Made by a program: the position numbers and the translations under genes. From assembly GCF_036227265.1 (NCBI RefSeq), contig NZ_CP109446.1, positions 7,519,001 to 7,583,000 of the forward strand: DNA of 64,000 bases. The letters run 5' to 3'. This document shows, piece after piece, positions 16,565 to 25,141 of this stretch. Origin of the DNA: Streptomyces sp. NBC_01476 (GTDB lineage Bacteria > Actinomycetota > Actinomycetes > Streptomycetales > Streptomycetaceae). The notes under the pieces were generated by a model. It worked only from the letters and a program-made list of their open reading frames with translations. It was not told where the DNA came from and searched no databases. Every line of letters begins with the position of its first letter. The stretch's first letter is position 1.

Positions 16565-18406
16565 TCATGAGGTGTAGTACCAGTCCTCGAAGTTGAGCCC
16601 CCCGGAGAACGGGTTGAGCGGTACGACGCCCTGCAGCTTTGTCCGGTAGACCAGGATGCTGCTGCGCAACGGCACCCAGAGCCAGGGCAGTTGGCGGGCC
16701 GCGTAGTCCTCGTAGGCGGCGAACGTCTCGGTGGAGGAGCCGTATTCGGTGGCCTTGATCAGCCGGTCCATGGTCGGGTCGGAGTAACCTCCGAGGTTCC
16801 CGGAGCCGCCGGTGTCGAAGAATCCGGCGCCGTTGGGATAGAGCGGGTACGGCTCGTAGCCGAAGCTCGCCAGCTGCCAGCCGCAACCGGCCGCCGGGTG
16901 GGACGCCGCGGTGCACGTACCCATCGTGCTGACCAGCGTGTTGAACGGCTCCGACTTCAGATTGATGGTGATGCCCGCCTGGGCCTCGGAGGACTTGATG
17001 GCGGCGTTCTGCTCGTCGGTGGTGGCCCGGCCGGAGGAGTAGATCAGCTGGAAGGTCAGCGCCTGACCGGCCTTGATCCCCGCGCCGCACTGCGAGGGCC
17101 CGCTGCCGGGACTCCGGCAGGTCGTGGTGCCGCCCGGCGTGACGTTCCACCCGTGCGTCTGCAGAAGGGACTTCGCCTTGTCGGGGGAGTACGGGTAGGG
17201 GCCGCCCGCCTTCTCCAGCGGGGTGGCCCAGTTCCCCGCGGCCTTGACCGGCACCGGCCCGTTGCCCGGGTCCGCGTACCCGTTGTAGACCTTGGAGACG
17301 ATCTGCGGGCGGTTGATCAGGTACTCCAGGGCCTGCCGGATGTAGAGCTGGCGCAGCAGCGGTCCGACCGTGGAGTTGTACAGGTTCGGCACGATCTCGG
17401 CGACGCCGGGGATCGGCACGGAGGCGATCGAGTACCCGCTGGACCGCAGCGCCTCCGCCTGCTTGATGTCGTTCAGCGGCAGCCCGGCCACATCGAGCGA
17501 GCTGCCTGAGCGCAGGGCGTTGAGCTCGGGGGTGTCGGTGGTGAACGGAGCCTCGACGAGCTTGTCGATGGCCGGCTTCGCGGTGCCGGAGTACGCCCGG
17601 TTGGGCACGTAGCTGTAGTAGCCGTTGCTGCGGAACTCGGAGAGCTTCCACGGGCCGTCCACCACCTGCCACAGCGGGTTGGTGGCGAAGGTGCTGATCT
17701 TGGCGCCTTGTTGCTGCAGGAAGGAGTAAACGGCCTTCGCGCCGGCGGCGGTTGTGTCGTAGTCGCCGACCGCACCGGCGGTGGAGGTCTTGTCCCAGGC
17801 GTGCTGGGGGAGCAGCGGGATGGTGCTGAGGACGTCGTCGGTGTAGAAGTCCGGGTTGTACGCCTGGGTGAGGTCGAGCACCACCGTGTGGGCGTCGGGG
17901 GTGGACACCTTCGCGACGTCCTCGGGGAAGAGTCCCGGCAGGTGCGCCTGCCAGTTCGTGGCGTTCGCCTTGAGCAGGTTGTGGACGAAGGTGAAGTCCC
18001 GGCTGGTGACCGGCTTGCCGTCCGACCAGTTCCAGTTCTTCAGGTGGATGGTGACCCGCTGGTCGCCGTTGGAGTAGTCGATGGAGGTGAACAGGCTCTT
18101 CTCCTTGTTCACCTCCGACTTGGCACCGTCGCCGGCGTACACCAGGAACGGCCACAGTCCCTCGGTGAGGTTGACGTTGTAGCCGTTGGAGTTGGTCGCC
18201 GGGGCCAGGGGGAAGATGAAGTCGGGGGTCGCGGCCACCGCGGCGACGGTGACCGTCCCGCCCTTCTTCGCCGGGCCGTGGGACGCGGAGGCGCTCCCGC
18301 CGTCGGAGATCTTCTCGTGGCTGCCGCCGCCGCTGGTGCACGCCACAGCGGCCATCGCCAGCGCGATCGCCACGGCGGCACCTCTTGTTGCCCGTATCAC
18401 GCGCAT
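16565..18406 (-). CDS. Oligopeptide-type extracellular solute-binding lipoprotein (family 5)
   Basis: 613 residues from the ATG at 18406, preceded by GCGAGGA. The signal peptide ends in a lipobox-like AVAC with Cys23, followed by a Gly/Ser spacer. The mature protein has the SBP_bac_5 layout: an early LTEGLWPFLVY region, NWNWSDGKPVTSRDFTF and IRQALEYLINRPQIV, then the C-terminal lobe. Internal cysteine pairs (TTTCRSPGSGPSQC, MGTCTAASHPAAGC) suggest disulfides outside the membrane. It delivers the ligand to the OppB/C-type permeases encoded directly downstream. Peptides, nickel chelates or sugars are all carried by this family, so the substrate stays open. Confidence 0.92.
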   Translation of the reverse strand: MRVIRATRGAAVAIALAMAAVACTSGGGSHEKISDGGSASASHGPAKKGGTVTVAAVAATPDFIFPLAPATNSNGYNVNLTEGLWPFLVYAGDGAKSEVNKEKSLFTSIDYSNGDQRVTIHLKNWNWSDGKPVTSRDFTFVHNLLKANATNWQAHLPGLFPEDVAKVSTPDAHTVVLDLTQAYNPDFYTDDVLSTIPLLPQHAWDKTSTAGAVGDYDTTAAGAKAVYSFLQQQGAKISTFATNPLWQVVDGPWKLSEFRSNGYYSYVPNRAYSGTAKPAIDKLVEAPFTTDTPELNALRSGSSLDVAGLPLNDIKQAEALRSSGYSIASVPIPGVAEIVPNLYNSTVGPLLRQLYIRQALEYLINRPQIVSKVYNGYADPGNGPVPVKAAGNWATPLEKAGGPYPYSPDKAKSLLQTHGWNVTPGGTTTCRSPGSGPSQCGAGIKAGQALTFQLIYSSGRATTDEQNAAIKSSEAQAGITINLKSEPFNTLVSTMGTCTAASHPAAGCGWQLASFGYEPYPLYPNGAGFFDTGGSGNLGGYSDPTMDRLIKATEYGSSTETFAAYEDYAARQLPWLWVPLRSSILVYRTKLQGVVPLNPFSGGLNFEDWYYTS

Positions 18407-18709
18407 GCGTGTCCTCGCCCTCCCCGGTCTTCCCGCCACCGCGACCGAAATCGCGCATAACCGCACACATATGGATGTCAGGTGCACGACAATGATCCGC
18501 CACAAGGAACTACCCAAGCCTCACGGATCTACCCCGGCCCCAGCGATCCGATGCGGGGGCCGGCCACTGTCTCTGACAATCGCCCGGCACGTGCGTTTGT
18601 GTGATCAACACCAGCATGGCCGCCGGTTGTTGCGGGAGTACGACGGGAACATGTCACGACCGCCGTGCCGGGGCGTTGTGGCGGGTGGCGGGCGGTGAGT
18701 GGCCGGTGG
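18407..18709. other. Non-coding region upstream of the peptide transporter operon
   Basis: About 300 bases between the GH65 stop and the binding-protein start, with several AT-richer patches around 18450-18500 and 18590-18615 where a minus-strand promoter for the transporter would lie. No convincing reading frame or strong hairpin was found. Confidence 0.4.
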
Positions 18710-21079
18710 TCAGGACGTCCAGGAGGTGCCCGGGGCGATGTCGACGGGACGGTTGGCGAGCATGACGCGGATCGGGGCGCGTTCGGAGGCGGGTACGTCG
18801 ATGCGCAGGCAGTCGGGGCGGACCGTGACGCGGATGCCCCAGTGGTGGCGGTAGCGGAGGACGAAACCGTACGAGGAGAGCTCGGGGAGAGGCGCGGGGT
18901 CGAACCACAGCGCGTCCTCGCGCGTCTCCAGACCCGTCAGCCCGCGCTGCACGAGATCGAGCGTGCCGGCCATGGCCCCCAGGTGGATGCCCTCGGCCGT
19001 CGTACCGCCCTGCACGTCCGTCACGTCACCGGCCAGCGCCTCCTGGACGTAACGCCACGCGTCGGCCCGCCGCGACCGGGTCAGCACCCAGCCGTGGACG
19101 AGCCCGCTGAGGGTCGATCCGTGGCTGGTGCGCCGCAGGTAGTAGTCGATCGTGGTGCGCCACAGGTCGTCGTCGAGGTGGTAACCGAGGTGCGAGAAGA
19201 GCGCGGCCAGTTCGGTGGGGGAGAAGAGGTAACCGAGCATCAGCACATCGGCCTGCTTGGACGCCTGGTAGCGGTTGACGGTGTCGCCCTCTGCCTCCAG
19301 GATCCGGTCCAGCCGGCGGATGTCCCCGTAGCGTTCGCGGTACCCGGCCCAGTCGAGCTCGGCGAGCCGCCCGTACCCCTCGAACTGGCTGATGACGCCC
19401 TCGTGGAAGGGCACCAGCAGCCGGCGGGAGACGTCCTCCCACCGCTCGGGTTCCGCCGGGTCGAATCCGATCCGGTCGAAGAGCTGCCGGCGGTGCGGGC
19501 GGGGCAGCGCACGTACCACCGCCAGTGCCCTGGCCAGCACCCAGGACGCCATCACGTTGGTGTACGCGTTGTCGTCCAGCCCGGGCGTCGCGGCCCCGGG
19601 GTAGGCGTCGTGGTACTCGTCGGGACCCATGACACCCCTGATCCGGTAACGGCCGCGGGCACCGTCCCAGACCGCGCTGTCCGCCCAGAAGCGGGCGACC
19701 TGCAGCAGCATCTCGGCGCCCGAGGTGTAGAGGAACTCCAGGTCGCCGGTCGCCTGCGCGTACTGCCACACGTTGTACGCGACCGCGGAGCCGACATGGT
19801 GCTGCAGGTGGGAGTGGTCCGGCAGCCAGCGGCCCGAGCGCGGATTGAGATGCAGCCGCTGGGTCTCCTCCCGCCCGTCGCTGCCGCTCTGCCAGGGATA
19901 CATCGCCCCTCTCCGGCCGGCGCCGGCCGCGGCGCAGCACGCGGCCTCCAGCCGACGGTACCGGTAGTCGAGCAGTGCCCTGGCCACGTCCGGCAGGTGC
20001 AGGTTGAGGTAGGGCAGCACGAACAGCTCGTCCCAGAACACATGCCCCCGGTACGCCTCACCGTGCAGCCCACGGGCCGGCACCCCGACATCCAGACCCG
20101 TCGTGTGCGGGGAGAGCGTCTGGAGCACGTGGAAGAGGTGGAACCGCAGGACGTGCCCCGCCTCGTTCGGCACTTCCAGCTCCGCGCTCGCCCACAACCG
20201 CTCCCAGGCGGCGCCGTGCGAGGCCAGCAGCTCGCCGAAGTCCGGCGCGCGCCCCACCCGGTCCAGTGCGGCGTGCAGCGGGTCGCTGATCGCCGGGTCG
20301 CGGGAGGTGTGCAGCGCCACCGTCTTCTCGATCACGGCCGTCCGCCCGTCCTCGACCGGCACGGTGAGGCGGTGCGCGGCGACCCGGTCCCCGATCCGGG
20401 ACCGGATGGCCGCGGACGTGCCCTCCACGGCGCGTGTGCGGGCGGCCAGGGCGACGCGGATGCCGGACGCGGAGGTGCGGCAGCTCAGCCACACGGTGTC
20501 CGGACCGGCCTCACCAGTGGCCCAGCCGGCGAGGTGGTGGCCGTTGAGGTCCCGGTAGCGGGCCACCCCGCTGTTGGTGACGTCCCCGTCCAGCGCCGAC
20601 TCGACGTCCAGTTCACCCGACCAGCCCTCCGCGGTGAACTCGGTCCGCAGCGCCGCCAGATGGGGGTCGCCCATGTGCACCAGCCGCTGCTGGGTGACGG
20701 TCAGCTCCCGGCCCGCGCTGTCCCGCAGCCGCATCCGTCGGGTGAGGGTGCCGTGCCGCAGATCGAGCGACTGGCGGTACCGCACCACCGACCCGTCGTC
20801 CGGGGTGAACCACGTGCCACCGGCGGCGCGGAACCGGAGCCGGAGCCAGTCGGGCAGGTTGACGATGTCCTCGTTCTCGACGGTACGACCGCCCACCACC
20901 GAGGTCAGCCGGTTGTAGCAGCCCGCCACGTACGTACCCGGGTAGTGCACAGGTCCGGCCGCACACTCGGGCGCCGCGCCCCTGGTGGCGACGTACCCGT
21001 TGCCGAGCGTGCACAGCGCCTCCCGCAGCGGTTCCTGCTCCGGGTCGTAGCCCTCGTAGGTCCATGTCCACTCCGGCAT
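18710..21079 (-). CDS. Glycoside hydrolase family 65 protein (trehalose/kojibiose phosphorylase-like)
   Basis: 789 residues from the ATG at 21079; an in-frame GTG 12 bases upstream is possible because GGAGGGA directly precedes it. The three GH65 domains are present: a beta-sandwich (about 1-260), a linker, an (alpha/alpha)6 barrel (about 310-690) and a small C-terminal beta domain. The catalytic acid lies in GVMGPDEYHDAYPG (Glu near residue 480). HVFWDELFVLPYLNL and the phosphate-region segment RTSHGSTLSGLVHGWVL are also diagnostic. Most members are inverting phosphorylases that split an alpha-linked disaccharide with phosphate; some are hydrolases. It follows the XRE/flavin-binding gene by 68 nt. 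Whether the substrate is trehalose, maltose or kojibiose cannot be read from the sequence. Confidence 0.92.
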   Translation of the reverse strand: MPEWTWTYEGYDPEQEPLREALCTLGNGYVATRGAAPECAAGPVHYPGTYVAGCYNRLTSVVGGRTVENEDIVNLPDWLRLRFRAAGGTWFTPDDGSVVRYRQSLDLRHGTLTRRMRLRDSAGRELTVTQQRLVHMGDPHLAALRTEFTAEGWSGELDVESALDGDVTNSGVARYRDLNGHHLAGWATGEAGPDTVWLSCRTSASGIRVALAARTRAVEGTSAAIRSRIGDRVAAHRLTVPVEDGRTAVIEKTVALHTSRDPAISDPLHAALDRVGRAPDFGELLASHGAAWERLWASAELEVPNEAGHVLRFHLFHVLQTLSPHTTGLDVGVPARGLHGEAYRGHVFWDELFVLPYLNLHLPDVARALLDYRYRRLEAACCAAAGAGRRGAMYPWQSGSDGREETQRLHLNPRSGRWLPDHSHLQHHVGSAVAYNVWQYAQATGDLEFLYTSGAEMLLQVARFWADSAVWDGARGRYRIRGVMGPDEYHDAYPGAATPGLDDNAYTNVMASWVLARALAVVRALPRPHRRQLFDRIGFDPAEPERWEDVSRRLLVPFHEGVISQFEGYGRLAELDWAGYRERYGDIRRLDRILEAEGDTVNRYQASKQADVLMLGYLFSPTELAALFSHLGYHLDDDLWRTTIDYYLRRTSHGSTLSGLVHGWVLTRSRRADAWRYVQEALAGDVTDVQGGTTAEGIHLGAMAGTLDLVQRGLTGLETREDALWFDPAPLPELSSYGFVLRYRHHWGIRVTVRPDCLRIDVPASERAPIRVMLANRPVDIAPGTSWTS

Positions 21080-21147
21080 GGTGGACGCCACTCCCTCCGG
21101 GGGACGTTCCTCGTCGCGGGGGCCGCCTGCCGGGCCGCCGGCCCGGT

Positions 21148-21810
21148 TCACATGGTGCCGATGCGGCGTCCCGTGATGCCGTCCGGCCGGATCCGCATCC
21201 ACAGCGGCCGGTCGCCGCCCGCCCAGGGCTCGACGTCGTGTTCCGCGGCCAGGCGCCCTGCGGTGTCCGGGTCGCTGATCCGCTCGGCCGTCCCGGTGAC
21301 GAGCACGCTCCACCCCTGGCTCAGCCGGTCGTCGATCCGGTCCACCTGGAAGGACACCGCGGTGCCGGTGTCGGGGGCCGCCGCCCCCTGGGCGGCCGTG
21401 CGGTAGACGATCGTGCCGGCGTCCACCGCGTAATTGACCGGGAGCACGGCGGGCCCCGGGCGGACGGGGATCGCGACCCGGCCCACACCGTGGGCGCCCA
21501 GCCGGTCCCAGCACTCGGATTCGGCCAGCCGGATGAGGACGGGCCGGGGCGCCGCCCCGGTCTGACCGGGCGGCGGGTCGCTGCGCCCCCGGAGCAGCTC
21601 TTCGTAGGTCAGCCCGAGCGCGGCGGCGACGCGGACGAGGCCACCAGGGTCGAAGTCGGTGTCGGATTCCAGCAGGCGCCGCAGGTAGGGGGGTGCCATG
21701 CCCGCTTCGGTGGCCAGGGCGTTCTCGCTCATCCCCAGCTGCTTGCGGCGTTCCCGCACCCGCCGGATGACGGTGGCAGGATCGGACCGCTGCGGCGCGT
21801 GGTCGTTCAT
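21148..21810 (-). CDS. XRE helix-turn-helix / pyridoxamine-phosphate-oxidase-like protein
   Basis: 220 residues from the ATG at 21810, with AAGGAGG upstream. Residues 12-65 form a lambda-repressor-type HTH (RVRERRKQLGMSENALATEAGM, then PPYLRRLL). Residues 85-215 resemble the split-barrel flavin-binding domain of pyridoxamine 5-phosphate oxidase-like proteins (VGRVAIPVRPGPAVLPVNYAVDAGTIVYRT, VSFQVDRIDD, GWSVLVTGTA). Such HTH-flavin proteins are frequent in actinomycetes and may sense redox state or a cofactor. It is encoded divergently from doxX and upstream of the GH65 gene, with which it probably forms an operon. Confidence 0.87.
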   Translation of the reverse strand: MNDHAPQRSDPATVIRRVRERRKQLGMSENALATEAGMAPPYLRRLLESDTDFDPGGLVRVAAALGLTYEELLRGRSDPPPGQTGAAPRPVLIRLAESECWDRLGAHGVGRVAIPVRPGPAVLPVNYAVDAGTIVYRTAAQGAAAPDTGTAVSFQVDRIDDRLSQGWSVLVTGTAERISDPDTAGRLAAEHDVEPWAGGDRPLWMRIRPDGITGRRIGTM

Positions 21811-22145
21811 GCCGTGGCCTCCTTGCTGTCCTGGGTGCTCCGCTCCCCAGCCTTCCGCAGGTGGCGGAGGGCCGCCAGGCGAGCCGGGCCCGTTCCGGTG
21901 CCCCTGGTCGTGGCGCCCGGACCGCCCGCGTACCGGGCCGGCGCGAGCCGCTGCGGGTACGGGGGGCGGTGGTGGGCGTCCGGGTTCGGTGGCCATAGGT
22001 GCAGTGTGCTTCCAAGTGGGGTGGGAACGCAGGGCCGTTCGGCCCCCCGGGGTCGGGACGTCGGCCCCCAGCGGCCACCACCCCCCGGGCGGGACAGTGA
22101 TGGTGTCACCGAACGAACACACCACCACCGACCGAGGAGCCCGCC

Positions 22146-22757
22146 GTGGCCGTCCACCAGGAAGACCGTCTCCACCCGAGCATGCAGGTCACCGACGTCC
22201 AGGCCGCGCAGACCGCCCCCCGCCACGGTGCCGTCATGACCCCCATAGCCGCCAAGGCCGCCGCCGTCGTCCGGATCGCCACCGGCTTCATCTTCCTGTG
22301 GGCCTTCCTCGACAAGCTCTTCGGCTGGCACTACGCCACCGCCACCGGCAAGGGCTGGATCGACGGCGGCTCCCCCACCAAGGGCTTCCTCTCCAACGTC
22401 TCCGCCGGCCCCCTGCAGTCCTTCTTCCACACCATCGCCGGCCAGACCTGGACCGACTGGATGTTCATGCTCGCCCTCCTCGGCCTCGGCATCGCCCTGA
22501 TCACCGGCGTCGCCCTGCGCATCACCGCCATCGGCGGCACCATCCTCATGGCCATGATGTGGGCCGCCGAATGGCCGCTCGCCCAGCACCTGTCCAACGG
22601 CGACCCCAGCGGCTCCTCCAACCCCCTGGTCGACTACCACTTCCTCTACGCCCTCGTCATGATCCTCCTCGCGGTCGTCTACGCCGGAAACACCTGGGGC
22701 CTCGGCCGCATCTGGGCCAAGATCCCCTTCGTCCACCGCACCCGCTGGCTCCTCTGA
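22146..22757 (+). CDS. DoxX-family membrane protein
   Basis: 203 residues from the GTG at 22146, with GAGGAG upstream. After about 35 soluble residues there are four membrane segments. The first is AVVRIATGFIFLWAFLDKLFG; later ones contain WTDWMFMLALLGLGIALITGVALRI and VDYHFLYALVMILLAVVYAG. DoxX-like proteins are related to the small subunit of thiosulfate:quinone oxidoreductase. Many bacterial members act in redox or sulfur stress, with little biochemical proof. The coding DNA is strikingly C-rich. It is divergent from the XRE/flavin gene and ends at a strong terminator. Confidence 0.85.
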   Translation: MAVHQEDRLHPSMQVTDVQAAQTAPRHGAVMTPIAAKAAAVVRIATGFIFLWAFLDKLFGWHYATATGKGWIDGGSPTKGFLSNVSAGPLQSFFHTIAGQTWTDWMFMLALLGLGIALITGVALRITAIGGTILMAMMWAAEWPLAQHLSNGDPSGSSNPLVDYHFLYALVMILLAVVYAGNTWGLGRIWAKIPFVHRTRWLL

Positions 22758-22803
22758 CCCCCACCCCCAAGCCACCCCGCACCCCAGGGCACCGCACCCC
22801 CCA

Positions 22804-22828
22804 GGGCACCGCCACACCGGCGGTGCCC
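22804..22828 (+). terminator. Hairpin terminator after doxX
   Basis: A perfect 10-bp stem (GGGCACCGCC/GGCGGTGCCC) with a 5-nt loop, 47 bases after the doxX stop and before the next gene. Confidence 0.6.
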
Positions 22829-22878
22829 CGCTGTGCTGTTCACGCCGCCCGGGTCCGGGCGGCGCTAGCGTTGCGCGG

Positions 22879-23376
22879 ATGAATGAGGTCACCTACCCGA
22901 CCGTGGGTATGACAGCGACGGGCCAGGCACCGCCGCCCGGATTCCACGCGCTCCGGGTGCGCGTCCCGTTGGGCGCGGGCACCTACGAGCGTGCCGTCGA
23001 GGCGCTCTTCACCTGGCGGATGCATCGCGCCACCCCGTTTCTCCGCGTGCCGGCGGAGGTCCCGGAAGCCGCGCCCGGCGTGCGGGTGCTCCTGCGGATG
23101 GGGCCGGTCACGGCGCCATGCCAGGTGGTGTGGACGGTCGAGGAGAAGAACCGGACCGGATTCGCGTACGGCACGCTCCCGGGGCACCCGGAGTGCGGTG
23201 AAGAGGCGTTCGTCCTGCGGCGCGACCCGGACGGCTCCGCCGGCTTCACGGTCCTCGCCTTCAGCCGGCCGGCCACCTGGTATCTGCGGGCGGCCGGCCC
23301 GTGCGGGCGCTCGGCGCAGCGGGCCATCGCCCACCAGTACGCAAGGGCCCTGCGGCGCCTGACCCGCCCCGCGTAG
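22879..23376 (+). CDS. DUF1990 (UPF0548) family protein
   Basis: 165 residues from the ATG at 22879. The chain matches the DUF1990 pattern: VRVPLGAGTYERAVEALFTWRMHR near residue 30, VTAPCQVVWTVEEKNRTGFAYGTLPGHPECGEEAF in the centre, and FTVLAFSRPATWYLRAAGP near the end. It is a cytoplasmic protein of unknown function, common in actinomycetes. It stands alone between terminators and convergent to the LysR gene. A role cannot be proposed from context. Confidence 0.85.
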   Translation: MNEVTYPTVGMTATGQAPPPGFHALRVRVPLGAGTYERAVEALFTWRMHRATPFLRVPAEVPEAAPGVRVLLRMGPVTAPCQVVWTVEEKNRTGFAYGTLPGHPECGEEAFVLRRDPDGSAGFTVLAFSRPATWYLRAAGPCGRSAQRAIAHQYARALRRLTRPA

Positions 23377-23506
23377 CCGCGTGGCCTCGTCGACCCGGAC
23401 CAGCGGGTCACCGGCGGTCCCGGGACGGGGGAGCGGGAGGGACCGGCGGGCGTCGCAGGAGCGAGGACGTTGACCGGGGGAATTCCCGCGCGACCCTGAT
23501 CTGGCG

Positions 23507-24454
23507 TCAGTTGGCTTGCGGTACGGGCTTGTCCGTGGGTTTTCCGGTGATCGCGCCGTCGTCCGCCTCGGCCGTGGCCATCAGCATCGCGTGCAGGGCC
23601 CGGGTCGCCGCCGGTACCGAACCGGAAAGGGGCCGCTGGATCACCAGCAGCACCTCGGTTTCGTCGCCTTCGATCGGGCGGTACGTGATCAGACCGCTGC
23701 GCTCCAGCGGGTCGTCCCGGACGCTGAAATCGGGCAGCACGGTGGCGCCCAGGCCCTCGGCGACCATCAGTTTGCCCATCTCGGCGCCGTCGGTGGAGTA
23801 GGAGAAGCGCGGGCTGCGTCCCTCCAGCAACCGGTGCACATAGCGGTGCATCACATAGCCGGCCCGCATGACGATGAGCGGCGCGGCGAGCAGGTCGGCG
23901 ACGCCGATCCGGTCCTTGGCGGCGAGCGGGCTGTCGGCGCGGACACAGGCCACCGGCCGGCCGCGCAGCAGCTCGGTGGAGTGCAGCCCGGGCGGCTTGT
24001 CGTCGCCCTGCAGATAGTTGACCAGCCCGAGGTCGTAGCTCCCGTCGAGCAGGCCGCGGTGGATCTCGTCCTGCTGGGCGCCGACCACTTCGATCTGCGT
24101 CTCGGGGTGGGCGGCACGGAAGTCCCGGACGGTCGGGATGAGCAGCGGAACGGTGGCCGCGTTGACCGTACCGAGGCGGATCATCCGGCTGGTGTGGTGC
24201 TGGTCGTCGGCGGCCCGGCGCAGTTTGTCGACCGCGTCGAGGACACCGATGATGTGCGGCAGCAACTCCCGCCCCGGCGTGCTGATCCTGGCCCCCGAGC
24301 GGCGGCGGTCCAGCAGGTCCACGCCGAGTTCGCGTTCGAGGTTGCGCACGGTTTCGCTCAGTGCGGGCTGGGAGAGGTGCAGCGCCTCGGCGGCCCGGCG
24401 CAGCGAGCCGAGCCGGGTCACCGCCTCGATGTACTCCAACTGCTCGATGCGCAT
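23507..24454 (-). CDS. LysR-family regulator of sulfur-acquisition locus
   Basis: 315 residues from the ATG at 24454, with GAGAGG upstream. The N-terminal winged HTH (2-60) reads QLEYIEAVTRLGSLRRAAEALHLSQPALSETV. A type-2 periplasmic-binding-like effector domain (about 92-300) follows. It is divergent from a cysteine leader peptide, sfnB and an SsuD-like gene. A T-N11-A style LysR box lies between them, so it most likely activates that unit when preferred sulfur sources run out. The effector is unknown; sulfate-derived metabolites are used by related CysB/Cbl-type regulators. Confidence 0.9.
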   Translation of the reverse strand: MRIEQLEYIEAVTRLGSLRRAAEALHLSQPALSETVRNLERELGVDLLDRRRSGARISTPGRELLPHIIGVLDAVDKLRRAADDQHHTSRMIRLGTVNAATVPLLIPTVRDFRAAHPETQIEVVGAQQDEIHRGLLDGSYDLGLVNYLQGDDKPPGLHSTELLRGRPVACVRADSPLAAKDRIGVADLLAAPLIVMRAGYVMHRYVHRLLEGRSPRFSYSTDGAEMGKLMVAEGLGATVLPDFSVRDDPLERSGLITYRPIEGDETEVLLVIQRPLSGSVPAATRALHAMLMATAEADDGAITGKPTDKPVPQAN

Positions 24455-24602
24455 GGCCGGTACGCCTCTCCCTCCCGGTGAGAGGGAAACCCTATCACCG
24501 GGTCGCGGATACCGAATGTACCCGGACACGGGGGGCGGGTACGCTGCTGAGCCAGTGGTCCGAAGGAAATGCCGACGTATTGCCGAGGGCGGTGACGAAC
24601 CG
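24455..24602. other. Divergent promoter region lysR / leader peptide
   Basis: Contains an inverted repeat CCTCTC/GAGAGG close to the LysR start and the LysR-type box at 24493-24511. It must hold the promoters of both divergent units. Confidence 0.5.
24493..24511. promoter_or_regulatory. LysR-type binding box (TATC-N11-GATA)
   Basis: TATC at 24493-24496 and GATA at 24508-24511 form an interrupted palindrome with an 11-base spacer, the classic T-N11-A arrangement of LysR sites. It lies 39 bp upstream of the LysR start and about 92 bp upstream of the divergent leader peptide. Confidence 0.6.
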
Positions 24603-24686
24603 ATGCGGGATCTGTGGGAACTGACCTCTCGGCGTCACGTCGATCTCGTGCGCGTCTCTTCCGCGCTGTGTCATCCGGCGGGCTGA
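24603..24686 (+). CDS. Cysteine leader peptide (attenuator type), copy 1
   Basis: 27 residues. The core RRHVDLVRVSSALC matches the short leader peptide that recurs in actinomycetes in front of sulfur and cysteine genes (LTxRxHVDLxRxxSAxC pattern). The Cys codon lies near the end, so ribosome stalling at low cysteinyl-tRNA could influence downstream expression. It is followed by 455 non-coding bases and then sfnB. The match to the known pattern is strong; the attenuation mechanism here is inferred. Confidence 0.8.
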   Translation: MRDLWELTSRRHVDLVRVSSALCHPAG

Positions 24687-25141
24687 AAACCGGCTCCCGC
24701 ACGCCGCCTTCTCCTGTCCCGCGGGGGAATTGACGCCTTGCCGCGGAATTCCTTCCCGGTGGCCGGCGGCGCTATCGGTGTGCCCCGCAGGATTTCTCCG
24801 CGCGCTGCCGATTCCGCGCTTCCCGAGGTGATGCGCATGGCCATCCTCCGCTGTCTTTCCGGCGTTCCGTCCCCCGATGCACGCACCGCCCGTCCGCCGT
24901 GCCGTCCCGGCGGGCGGTTCGCCGGACACGCCCACCGCGTGCCGCCTTCCGGTGTCCGTGCGCCGCACACCGGGGCTCTCTTCGGAGCCGCCGCCGGGCG
25001 ACCGGAACTGCCGGCTGCCGCACGGCTGTTCGCACCGGCCGAGGGCGCTGTCGCCGGCGCTTCGGCGGCGCCGGCCGGGTGCGCCGGCCGTTTCCCGCCC
25101 GTCCTGTCCACCGTCCCCGCCCCCAAGGTGGCTGCTGCCGC
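24687..25141 (+). other. Long untranslated leader between leader peptide and sfnB
   Basis: 455 bases of GC-rich sequence without a credible gene. If the leader peptide acts as an attenuator, the alternative RNA structures should lie here. Several short inverted repeats are visible but no single dominant hairpin. Confidence 0.45.

Noticed and set aside
17360..17380. Further match to the GntR box (AGTTGTACAG) inside the peptide-binding lipoprotein gene
   Set aside because: Only 10 of 16 bases, inside coding sequence, no nearby promoter.
18710..21079. GH65 phosphorylase as part of the trehalose-lipid pathway
   Set aside because: It lies about 28 kb away with its own regulator, and its disaccharide specificity cannot be read from the sequence.
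21079..22081. N-terminal extension of the GH65 frame
   Set aside because: It runs out of frame through the XRE/flavin-binding gene; the GH65 fold starts at MPEWTW.
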